Part shown: positions 57,300 to 64,000 of the stretch, piece by piece
Layout: every line of letters starts with the position of its first letter
How positions within the stretch are numbered: position 1 is the first letter of the stretch
Origin: VRUE01 sp963824215
Lineage (GTDB): Bacteria; Actinomycetota; Thermoleophilia; Solirubrobacterales; 70-9
Direction of reading: 5' to 3'
DNA length: 64,000 bases
Assembly: GCA_963824215.1 (NCBI GenBank)
Contig: CAWGOE010000001.1
Coordinates: 930,001 to 994,000 of the forward strand
Position numbers and translations under genes: made by a program
The notes under the pieces: model-generated
Databases searched by the model: none
Seen by the model: only the letters and a program-made list of their open reading frames with translations
What the model was told of the DNA's origin: nothing

Positions 57300-58988
57300 T
57301 CAGTACTTTCGCTCTTCGGGTTCCCACTGGGTGATCGTCACCTCTGAGTATGAAAGCTCGGGCCCGTCGTCGCCCTGCTGCAAGTCGATGTGTTTGAGCC
57401 ACTCCTCGTCGTTGCGCTCGGGGAAGTCGGTCCTGTACTGGGCGCCGCGGCTCTCCTTGCGCTCCAGCGCAGCGAGGCAGGTGCACTCGGCGTTGTCGAG
57501 CATGCAGCGGAGCTCGATCGCGCCCAGCAGGTCCTGGTTGAAGACGCGGCCCTTGTCGTCGATGTAGGCGGACTTGGCCTCCTCCTTCAGGCGGCGGACG
57601 ATCTCCAGCGCCTCCTGGATGCCCGCCTCGTCGCGGAAGACGGCGACCTTGGCGTCCATCGTCTCCCCTAGCTCCTGCTTGATCTCCGAGACGCGCCGGC
57701 CCGAGCCCTTCTCGCGCGCCGTGATCGCGGCGATCTCGGCCTCCTCGGCCTCAAGCACCCCGCGCGAGGGACGTGAGCCCTCGATCCGCTTGGCGCGAGC
57801 GGCGGCGTCGACGCCGGAGCGTCGGCCGAAGATCAGCGTGTCGAGCAGCGAGTTGGCGCCCAGCCGGTTGCCGCCGTGCACCGAGACGCAGGCGGTCTCG
57901 CCGGCGGCGTAGAGGCCGGGGACGTCGGTGCGCCCGTCGACGTCGGTCTTGACGCCGCCCATCGTGTAGTGGTTGCCCGGCTTGATGTGGATTGGTTCCT
58001 TGGTGATGTCGACGCCCGCGAAGTCCTGGCCGACGAGGACGATCTCGCGCAGCGCCTCGTGGATCCGCTTCTTCGGCACCACGGTGATGTCGAGCGCGAC
58101 CGTGCCGTCGGGGAAGCCGCGGCCCTCGTTGATCTCGGTCTGCTCGGCACGGGAGACGACGTCGCGCGAGGCGAGTTCCATCTTGTTCGGCGCGTAGCGC
58201 TCCATGAAGCGTTCGCCCTTTGCGTTGAGCAGGTGGGCGCCCTCGCCGCGGGCGCCCTCGGTGATCAGGAAGCCCTTGCCCGCCAGCGTCGTCGGGTGGT
58301 ACTGGATCATCTCCATGTCCATCAGCTTGGCGCCGACCCGGTAGGCCATCGCGATGCCGTCGCCGGTGCAGATCAGGGCGTTGGTGGTCGGCTTCCAGGC
58401 CTGGCCGTTGCCACCGCAGGCGAGGATCACCGCCTTTGCCGTGAAGAGCTGCATCGAGCCGTCGGCGATGTTGCGGGTGACGACGCCGCAGCACTCGCCC
58501 TGCTCGTCGATCGCCAGCGCCGTGCAGAACCACTCCTCGTAGCGGGCGACGTCGTCGGAGTACTTCATTAGCTGCTCGTAGAGCACGTGCATGATCGCCT
58601 GGCCGGTGATGTCGGCGACGTAGTAAGTGCGGGCGGCAGAGGCGCCGCCGAAGGCGCGGGTGCCGAGCTTGCCTTCCTCGTTGCGGTGGAAGGTGACTCC
58701 GAGGTGCTCGAGGTGGAGGATCTCCTCCGGCGCCTCTTCGCACATGATCGAGATCGCGTCCTGGTCGCCCAGGTAGTCGGAGCCCTTGACCGTGTCGAAG
58801 GCGTGCGACTCCCAGGAGTCACCCGGGTTGAGCGCGGCGTTGATCCCGCCCTGGGCGGCATTGGAATGCGAGCGCACCGGGTGGACCTTGCTCAGGATCC
58901 CAACCGATACCCCTTGCTCGGCGGCGGCCAGGGCGGCCCTCTGCCCGGCCAGACCGGCGCCGATTACCAGTACGTCATGCGTAGGCAC
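57300..58988 (-). CDS. sdhA: succinate dehydrogenase flavoprotein subunit
   Basis: A 562-residue enzyme; GTG 58988 is chosen because the protein then begins MPTHDVLVIGAGLAGQRAAL, the FAD-binding strand, while codons farther up encode unrelated sequence across two palindromes. VRSHSNAAQGGINAAL holds the His that carries FAD covalently, and VHGGNRLGANSLLD the conserved C-terminal FAD contact. It oxidises succinate to fumarate (or the reverse). First gene of sdhA-sdhB-CCG with no membrane-anchor C/D genes beside it. Confidence 0.95.
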   Translation of the reverse strand: MPTHDVLVIGAGLAGQRAALAAAEQGVSVGILSKVHPVRSHSNAAQGGINAALNPGDSWESHAFDTVKGSDYLGDQDAISIMCEEAPEEILHLEHLGVTFHRNEEGKLGTRAFGGASAARTYYVADITGQAIMHVLYEQLMKYSDDVARYEEWFCTALAIDEQGECCGVVTRNIADGSMQLFTAKAVILACGGNGQAWKPTTNALICTGDGIAMAYRVGAKLMDMEMIQYHPTTLAGKGFLITEGARGEGAHLLNAKGERFMERYAPNKMELASRDVVSRAEQTEINEGRGFPDGTVALDITVVPKKRIHEALREIVLVGQDFAGVDITKEPIHIKPGNHYTMGGVKTDVDGRTDVPGLYAAGETACVSVHGGNRLGANSLLDTLIFGRRSGVDAAARAKRIEGSRPSRGVLEAEEAEIAAITAREKGSGRRVSEIKQELGETMDAKVAVFRDEAGIQEALEIVRRLKEEAKSAYIDDKGRVFNQDLLGAIELRCMLDNAECTCLAALERKESRGAQYRTDFPERNDEEWLKHIDLQQGDDGPELSYSEVTITQWEPEERKY

Positions 58989-59007
58989 GAGCGCGGACTC
59001 TATAGCG

Positions 59008-59037
59008 CCGAAATCCGACCCCGCGGTCGGATTTCGG
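59008..59037. repeat. 30-bp palindrome upstream of sdhA
   Basis: CCGAAATCCGACC (59008-59020), CCGC, GGTCGGATTTCGG (59025-59037): perfect 13-bp arms and a four-base centre, 20 bases upstream of the sdhA start. It may end transcription of the M28 peptidase gene or form a leader hairpin. Confidence 0.6.
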
Positions 59038-59039
59038 GA

Positions 59040-59089
59040 AGCGCATCCGACATTCACCACCCCCTAGTGGGGTCAATGTCGGATGCGCT
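59040..59089. terminator. 50-bp two-stage palindrome between M28 peptidase and sdhA
   Basis: AGCGCATCCGACATT (59040-59054) pairs with AATGTCGGATGCGCT (59075-59089), with an inner stem ACCCC/GGGGT around CTAGT. It stands 21 bases after the peptidase stop on the minus strand, which is where a terminator would be, and adjoins the 59008 palindrome. No T run. Confidence 0.55.
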
Positions 59090-59109
59090 CGGTCGAGCTG
59101 CAGCGATGC

Positions 59110-60285
59110 TTACAGCCAGCGCTCGTCGAGGCGACGGATCGCCGCCTCTGAGAGGAGGATGCCGTCGGCGACCGTGTCGAAGTTGACGTTCTCGGCGAGG
59201 TCGTGCCACCAGTGGTAGTTGGCCGGCTGCTTGAGGTCCGTGCAACTGGCGATTACCGCGGTCTCATAGCCCGCGGCCAGCGACTCGAGCCCGTCGGTGC
59301 CGTTGCGCAGGCGCAGGTTGGGGAAGAGGTCGATGCCGAGCTCCCCGGCGAGGCCGTCCATAAGGGCAAGCGCCCGTGAGGGGTACTCGCGCATCTTGAG
59401 GAAACCCTCGCCGCGCAGGACCAAGAGGTGCGGTGATCCGGTCGACTCAAGGCAGATAAAGAAGGTGCTCTCGCGCGGCAGGTCAGGGAAGTGGCGCTCA
59501 CCGAAGGCTTTGATCCCCTCGCTGAAGGACTCCTCCGAGCCGACCGAGAGCAGGATCACCCGCAGGTTCTCGGGCGGCTGCTCGATCAGCTGCTCAGCCA
59601 GCGCCAGCAGGGAGACGACAGCGGTGCCGTTGTCGTTGGCGCCGGGGACGACTTCGCGCGCCCCGATCTCGGCCATCGCCGCCGCCGAGCCGAGACCGAG
59701 GAAGACGCCGAGCTTCGTCAGTAGACGTCTGCCGCTGAGCGCGCCGAGCGCCGCCAGCACGGGGCCACCGAGGACCGGCGCCATCAGCGGTGGGCTGGTG
59801 TCGCTGCGCTCGATCATCCCCAGCCGGTCGGCGATGTTGGGCAGCTCGGGATGGAAGACGACGCCCGAGTGGGCGGCGTCGTGGTGGGCGATCAGCACCG
59901 CGGTCCGCTCAGCCTCCGCCGGGCCGAGCTCGCAGACGACGTTGTAGGTGGTGCGGCGCGGGAGGAAGCGCCGCAGATGGCGCTTGCCGGGTGGAAAGTC
60001 GGAGGCCATCCCCGCCGCCCCGGCCCCCGCGATCGCGCCACCAAGCAAGCGCTTGCCCCGTAATCCCAAGATCCCCCCGAGCACTCCCAGCGCAGCGCCG
60101 ATCCCCAGCGGCCACCAGTAGGTGCCGTGCGCATCCTCAGCCTCGATCCGCGCCTCCGCCCCCAGCTCCCCGAACCGCTCCACCACCCACTCAGCAGCCC
60201 GCCGCTCCCCCTCCGAAGCAGAAGGCCGCTCAATCCGCTCAAGCTCCTCCAACCAGCCACGGAGCTTTTCCTTGTCCATCGACAT
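59110..60285 (-). CDS. M28-family metallopeptidase with membrane-like segments
   Basis: A 391-residue protein. AERTAVLIAHHDAAHSG has the first zinc ligands (H-x-D), VPGANDNGTAVVSLLALAEQ the bridging Asp, LLSVGSEESFSEGIKAFG the Glu-Glu pair, and PANYHWWHDLAENVNFD the last His. So all M28 aminopeptidase ligands are present. Two hydrophobic, glycine-rich stretches are inserted (about 56-95 PLGIGAALGVLGGILGLRG; about 165-205 APVLGGPVLAALGAL), which could dip into the membrane; ordinary M28 enzymes lack them. No signal peptide. ATG 60285 or 60279. Divergent from the M50 protease. Confidence 0.85.
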   Translation of the reverse strand: MSMDKEKLRGWLEELERIERPSASEGERRAAEWVVERFGELGAEARIEAEDAHGTYWWPLGIGAALGVLGGILGLRGKRLLGGAIAGAGAAGMASDFPPGKRHLRRFLPRRTTYNVVCELGPAEAERTAVLIAHHDAAHSGVVFHPELPNIADRLGMIERSDTSPPLMAPVLGGPVLAALGALSGRRLLTKLGVFLGLGSAAAMAEIGAREVVPGANDNGTAVVSLLALAEQLIEQPPENLRVILLSVGSEESFSEGIKAFGERHFPDLPRESTFFICLESTGSPHLLVLRGEGFLKMREYPSRALALMDGLAGELGIDLFPNLRLRNGTDGLESLAAGYETAVIASCTDLKQPANYHWWHDLAENVNFDTVADGILLSEAAIRRLDERWL

Positions 60286-60299
60286 CGCCCCCGAACTTA

Positions 60300-60419
60300 T
60301 ACGGGGAGGTCCGGGTGGGGGTGAAACGTCTTGTACTTTTTCGTCAGGGGCACCGGGCGACAGCCGAAAGGCGACCCACCGAAAAAGTTAAGTGGAACCC
60401 CCACCCGGACCTCCCCGTA
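60300..60419. repeat. 120-bp element with 23-bp perfect terminal inverted repeats
   Basis: TACGGGGAGGTCCGGGTGGG-GGT (60300-60322) and its exact complement (60397-60419) enclose 74 bases. Inside there are further stems: ACTTTTTCG/CGAAAAAGT and GCC-GAAA-GGC with a GNRA loop. The element fills almost all the space between the divergent M28 and M50 genes. The architecture is that of a MITE or a structured RNA; no other copy is visible in this window. Confidence 0.75.
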
Positions 60420-60432
60420 CCATTGAGGCCTA

Positions 60433-61596
60433 ATGCTCGGCGGCAAACCAATCACCCTCTTCCACGTCCGCGGAATCCGCATAGCCGTCGACTGGTCCTG
60501 GTTCCTCGTCCTCTTCCTCGTCATCTTCTGGCTCTCACAGTTCTACGGCGACGTGCTCGGCGAGAGCAGCTCGGACTCGGCGCCCTTCCTGCTGGCGGTC
60601 CTCAGCGCTATTGGCTTCTTCGGCTCGATCGTCCTGCACGAGCTCGGCCATGCCTTCGTCGCGATTCGCAACGGGATCGGCATCTCCAGCATCCAGCTCT
60701 GGATCTTCGGCGGCATGGCGCGGATGAACCGCGAATCCGACAGTCCGGCGACGGAGTTCAAGGTGGCGATTGCCGGCCCGCTCGTGACTCTGGCGATCGT
60801 CGTCGTGCTGAGCGCGGTGGGCATCGCCGCCGCCGGCTGGGAGGAGTTTCGCAAGGCGGCATTGGTCGAGAGCGACGCCGGCACCTCCGGGGTGCTCGCG
60901 ATGGTCGCCTGGCTGGCGATGATCAACCTCTTGGTCCTCGTCTTCAACCTGCTGCCCGCCTTTCCGATGGACGGCGGCCGGATCGTGCGGGCGATTGCCT
61001 GGTGGCGGACGGGCAACCGCACCTCGGCGACCCGCTTCGCTGCCAAACTGGGCCGCGGCTTCGCCTGGCTCTTCATCGCCGGCGGCCTCCTGCTCGTCCT
61101 CGACGGCTACGCCTTCAGCGGCATTTGGCTGGCTTTGATCGGCTTCGTGATCAACGGCTCCGCCCGCGCGGCAACCGCCCAGACGGCAATCACCAGCGGC
61201 ATCAGCAAGCTCACCGTCTCCGACGTCATGGACCGGGAACCGGTCGCGATCCCCGACCAGCTCAGCGTCGAGCAGGCGCTCGACGAGTACTTCCTCCGCT
61301 ATCGCTGGCCCTGGTTTCCTGTGGTCGACGCCGCTCAGCGTTTTGTCGGTCTCATCGTCCGCGACAAAGCCGACGAGGTACCGGAGACCTCCCGCACGAC
61401 CTCACTCGTCTCCGACCTCCTCGAGCACGACGACGGCACCTTCCAGGTCCGCGACGACGCCCCCCTCGACACTCTGTTGGCGAATCGCGCCCTACGCCGT
61501 TTTGGAGCCGTAATGGCGGTAGATGCCGACGGCAGGCTCAGCGGGGTCATAACCGCTGAGCAGGTTGGGCGCGCTCTGCGGGACGCCGTTAGCTGA
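60433..61596 (+). CDS. M50-family site-2 protease with two CBS domains
   Basis: A 387-residue intramembrane zinc protease. SIVLHELGHAFVAIRNGIG holds HExxH in a transmembrane helix and NLLPAFPMDGGRIVRAIAWW the D-G third ligand; about six helices in all. Residues about 250-385 are a pair of CBS domains (VSDVMDREPVAIPDQLSVEQ; ALRRFGAVMAVDADGRLSGV), which bind adenine nucleotides and may gate the protease. This is the SpoIVFB/Rip-like group that cleaves membrane-bound substrates. It starts at ATG 60433; its end overlaps that of the convergent dehydrogenase gene by eight bases. Confidence 0.92.
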   Translation: MLGGKPITLFHVRGIRIAVDWSWFLVLFLVIFWLSQFYGDVLGESSSDSAPFLLAVLSAIGFFGSIVLHELGHAFVAIRNGIGISSIQLWIFGGMARMNRESDSPATEFKVAIAGPLVTLAIVVVLSAVGIAAAGWEEFRKAALVESDAGTSGVLAMVAWLAMINLLVLVFNLLPAFPMDGGRIVRAIAWWRTGNRTSATRFAAKLGRGFAWLFIAGGLLLVLDGYAFSGIWLALIGFVINGSARAATAQTAITSGISKLTVSDVMDREPVAIPDQLSVEQALDEYFLRYRWPWFPVVDAAQRFVGLIVRDKADEVPETSRTTSLVSDLLEHDDGTFQVRDDAPLDTLLANRALRRFGAVMAVDADGRLSGVITAEQVGRALRDAVS

Positions 61597-63256
61597 CCTG
61601 GTGGCGATCGATGATGCGGCCGAAGTCGGTTCCCGCTGGCAGCGTCCCGAAAGCATTGCCCCAATCGCCAGAGAGGCGGGAGGCGCAGAAGGCGTCGGCG
61701 ACAGCGGGGTCGCCATAGCGGACAAGCAGCGACGCCTGCAGGGCTAGCGCCATCCGCTCGACTATGCGCCGGGCGCGGGCCTCGATCGTCTCGATGTCGC
61801 CCGGGATCTCAGCCCGCAGCGCCGAGACATAGGCGTCGAGTTTCGGTTCGGCGCCGGCCCCCTCAAGCACCTCAGCAAAGAAGGCATCGACCGAGGTCGG
61901 GTTCTTGACCATCGCCCGCAGCACGTCGAGACACTGCACGTTGCCCGAGCCCTCCCAGATCGAGGCCAGGGGCGCCTCGCGGTAGAGGCGCGGCATCCCC
62001 GACTCCTCGACGTAGCCGTTGCCGCCGAGGCACTCCAGGCACTCGACTGCGTGCCAGGGCTGCCGCTTGCAGAGCCAGTACTTGAGCACTGCGTTGGCGA
62101 GGCGGCGGAACTCGGCCGCCTCCCCGTCGCCGGCGGCGACCTCGTCGTAGGCGCGGGCGAGGCGCATCGCGGCGATCGTCGCCGCCTCGGATTCGACACA
62201 GAGGTCGGCGAGCACGTTGCGCATCAGCGGCTGGTCGATCAGCTCTTTGCCGAAGGCGGCGCGCTGATTGACGTGGTTGAGCGCCCCCGCGACCCCGGCG
62301 CGGTAGCCGGTCGCGGCGCCGATCACGCAGTCGAGGCGGGTGTGGTTGACCATCTCGATGATCGTCGGCACGCCGCGACCCTCCTCGCCAACCATGCGCG
62401 CCCAAGCACCGCGGAACTCGAGCTCTGAGGAGGCGTTGGAGCGGTTGCCGAGCTTGTCCTTGAGCCGCTGGATCTGGAAGGCGTTGCGCTCGCCGTCCGG
62501 CGTCCAGCGCGGCATCAGGAAGCAGGAGATGCCCGAGTCGGTCTGGGCGAGGACGAGGAACGCGTCGCACATCGGCGCCGAGCAGAACCACTTGTGGCCG
62601 ACCAGCTCGTACTCCGCTCCGGGACCACCACCGTTCAGGGGAGTGGCGGTGGTCGTGTTGGCGCGGACGTCGGAGCCGCCCTGCTTCTCGGTCATCGCCA
62701 TTCCGCAGAGCGCGCCGCGCTTGCGCTCGGCCGGCAGCGAACGCTCGTCGTAATCAAGCGAGAGGAAGCGCGGTTCCCACTCCGTCGCCAGCTCAGGCTG
62801 CTTGCGCAGCGCCGGGATCGCCGAGTAGGTCATCGAGATCGGGCAGCCAACGCCGCTCTCGGCCTGCATCAAGAGGGTGAACATCGTGGCGCGGGCGACG
62901 TGGGCTCCCGGCCCGGGCTCGCGCCAGGGCGCCGCGTGTAGGCCGTGGTCGACCCCGATCCGCATCAGTTCATGCCAGGAGCTGTCGAACTCCACCTCGT
63001 CGATGCGGTGCCCGTAGCGGTCGTGCGTGCGCAGCTCGGGCTTCTTCTCGTTTGCCTCGAAGCCCCAGCGGATCGTCTGTGAGGAGCCGCAAATCGCGCC
63101 GAGCTCGCGCGCCTTTTCCTCGGCCCAACCGGCGCCCTCACGGTGCAGCGCCTCGACCAAGACGCGATCGCAGTCGAACGAGTTGTAGTCCTCCAGCGGG
63201 GTCGCCTGGTTGAAGACCTTGTGGGTGCTGCTCGACTGGCGCTCGACGGTGGCCAT
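61589..63256 (-). CDS. AidB-type acyl-CoA dehydrogenase
   Basis: A 555-residue flavoprotein; ATG 63256 or GTG 63259. The N-terminus (STHKVFNQATPLEDYNSFDC) and length above 500 are typical of AidB rather than of ordinary 380-residue dehydrogenases. GMAMTEKQGGSDVRANTTTA is the FAD-binding strand pair; LMRNVLADLCVESEAATIAA and CLGGNGYVEESGMPRLYREA are C-terminal dehydrogenase motifs. AidB of E. coli is linked to the alkylation (Ada) response; many relatives act as acyl-CoA dehydrogenases of unknown substrate. It is divergent from icd, 36 bases away. Confidence 0.92.
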   Translation of the reverse strand: MATVERQSSSTHKVFNQATPLEDYNSFDCDRVLVEALHREGAGWAEEKARELGAICGSSQTIRWGFEANEKKPELRTHDRYGHRIDEVEFDSSWHELMRIGVDHGLHAAPWREPGPGAHVARATMFTLLMQAESGVGCPISMTYSAIPALRKQPELATEWEPRFLSLDYDERSLPAERKRGALCGMAMTEKQGGSDVRANTTTATPLNGGGPGAEYELVGHKWFCSAPMCDAFLVLAQTDSGISCFLMPRWTPDGERNAFQIQRLKDKLGNRSNASSELEFRGAWARMVGEEGRGVPTIIEMVNHTRLDCVIGAATGYRAGVAGALNHVNQRAAFGKELIDQPLMRNVLADLCVESEAATIAAMRLARAYDEVAAGDGEAAEFRRLANAVLKYWLCKRQPWHAVECLECLGGNGYVEESGMPRLYREAPLASIWEGSGNVQCLDVLRAMVKNPTSVDAFFAEVLEGAGAEPKLDAYVSALRAEIPGDIETIEARARRIVERMALALQASLLVRYGDPAVADAFCASRLSGDWGNAFGTLPAGTDFGRIIDRHQVS

Positions 63257-63292
63257 CACCCGAATTGTCGCATCGATAGCATCGCCGCGCCG

Positions 63293-64000
63293 ATGACGCC
63301 GGAGAAGATCTCAGTCCAGAACCCGATCGTCGAGCTCGACGGCGACGAGATGACCCGGATCATCTGGTCGTTCATCAAGGAGCAGCTGATCCTGCCCTAC
63401 CTGGATCTGGAGCTGGTCTATTTCGATTTGGGAATCGAGAGCCGCGATGCCAGCGAGGATCGGATCACGGTCGAAGCGGCGGAGGCGATCAAGCGGCATG
63501 GCGTCGGCGTCAAGTGCGCGACGATCACTCCCGACGAGGCTCGGGTCGAGGAGTTCGGCTTGAAGGAGATGTACCGCTCGCCGAACGGCACGATCCGCAA
63601 CATCCTCGGCGGCGTCATCTTCCGCGAGCCGATCGTTATCTCCAACATCCCGCGCTTGGTGCCGGGTTGGACTAAGCCGATCGTGATCGGCCGCCACGCC
63701 TTTGGCGACCAGTACCGGGCGACCGACATGGTCGTCCCCGGCGAGGGCACGCTGACTCTCACCTACACCCCCAAAAACGGCTCTCAACCGGTCGAGCTTG
63801 ATGTTTACGACTTCCCCGGCGGCGGCATCGCGATGGCCATGTACAACCTCGATGACTCGATCCGCGATTTTGCCCGCGCCTCGATGCGCTACGGCCTCGA
63901 CCGTGGCTATCCGGTCTATCTCTCGACCAAGAACACGATCCTCAAGCGCTACGACGGTCGCTTCAAGGACCTCTTCGCCGAGGTGTATGAGGCCGAGTTC
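63293..64000 (+). CDS. icd: isocitrate dehydrogenase (NADP), class II, 3' end outside window
   Basis: The first 236 residues of the enzyme. PIVELDGDEMTRIIWSFIKE opens the family; YFDLGIESRDASEDRITVEA, ATITPDEARVEEF, YRSPNGTIRNILGGVIFREP (isocitrate-binding S-P-N-G-T-I-R-N) and GRHAFGDQYRATD (substrate and metal contacts) follow. This is the homodimeric, eukaryote-like class II enzyme, not the E. coli class I type. It oxidises isocitrate to 2-oxoglutarate with NADP. It complements the Sdh genes as a TCA-cycle enzyme. ATG 63293; the frame is open to the end of the window. Confidence 0.96.
   Translation, partial: MTPEKISVQNPIVELDGDEMTRIIWSFIKEQLILPYLDLELVYFDLGIESRDASEDRITVEAAEAIKRHGVGVKCATITPDEARVEEFGLKEMYRSPNGTIRNILGGVIFREPIVISNIPRLVPGWTKPIVIGRHAFGDQYRATDMVVPGEGTLTLTYTPKNGSQPVELDVYDFPGGGIAMAMYNLDDSIRDFARASMRYGLDRGYPVYLSTKNTILKRYDGRFKDLFAEVYEAEF

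Noticed and set aside
58989..59060. Longer N-terminus for SdhA
   Set aside because: The extra 24 codons cover the 59008 palindrome and do not resemble any flavoprotein; GTG 58988 starts at the FAD-binding strand.

Overview
This window looks like chromosomal DNA of a GC-rich actinobacterium. GTG starts are common, many genes are joined by 4-base ATGA/GTGA overlaps, and exported beta-rich proteins with basic tails are abundant. The gene set (three-gene SdhA/SdhB/CCG-domain succinate dehydrogenase, class II NADP isocitrate dehydrogenase, MmpL transporters) fits Thermoleophilia/Solirubrobacterales, but that placement is inference; there is no rRNA or other marker here to prove it. The window begins inside one gene and ends inside icd.

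Layout. 1-2783: a gene end, a VOC protein, an EVE-like protein, then a 1.4-kb islet bounded by 33-bp direct copies of the 3' end of tRNA-Val(CAC). The islet holds an intact antitoxin/toxin pair and a decayed VapBC pair. 2999-15038: a secreted protein, two membrane/transport blocks, a large Alu-domain SRP RNA (5328-5598), acetolactate decarboxylase, a secreted metalloprotease, a membrane glycosyltransferase, and the housekeeping block dnaX-ybaB-recR. 15162-22947: two large exported hydrolases, a degenerate GGDEF protein and a MerR-type regulator. 22948-25715: an arsR-type metalloid locus with a 44-residue cysteine-rich peptide, a DHA2 exporter and a divergent aquaporin.

25764-40604 is the most unusual part: seven same-strand, mostly overlapping genes for exported propeller-like proteins, a PstS-like protein with an added C-terminal domain, an FtsH-type membrane protease, a 1483-residue membrane-anchored protein that carries what looks like a catalytically dead metallophosphoesterase domain, and a small lectin/FGE-like protein. 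It is followed by an orphan PhoB-type DNA-binding domain and by pstSCAB, which runs on into a lipoprotein and three zinc-ribbon or membrane genes (41136-47695). The same operator-like motif, TGTAAC-N17-GTTACA, lies upstream of both the exported-protein cluster and pstS. This suggests one regulon joining phosphate uptake and surface proteins.

47709-64000: NTF2-like protein, MmpL transporter and PadR regulator; lysC-asd; a VapBC pair; a CPA2 antiporter; sdhA-sdhB-CCG; an M28 peptidase with membrane segments; an M50 site-2 protease with CBS domains; an AidB-type acyl-CoA dehydrogenase; and icd.

A second theme is inverted-repeat DNA. Long, mostly perfect palindromes occur between genes (10544-10589, 50922-50967, 59008-59089, 60300-60419). 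Several imperfect ones lie inside reading frames without breaking them (11198-11229, 11480-11572, 13409-13473), which recalls the in-frame palindromic elements known from Rickettsia.
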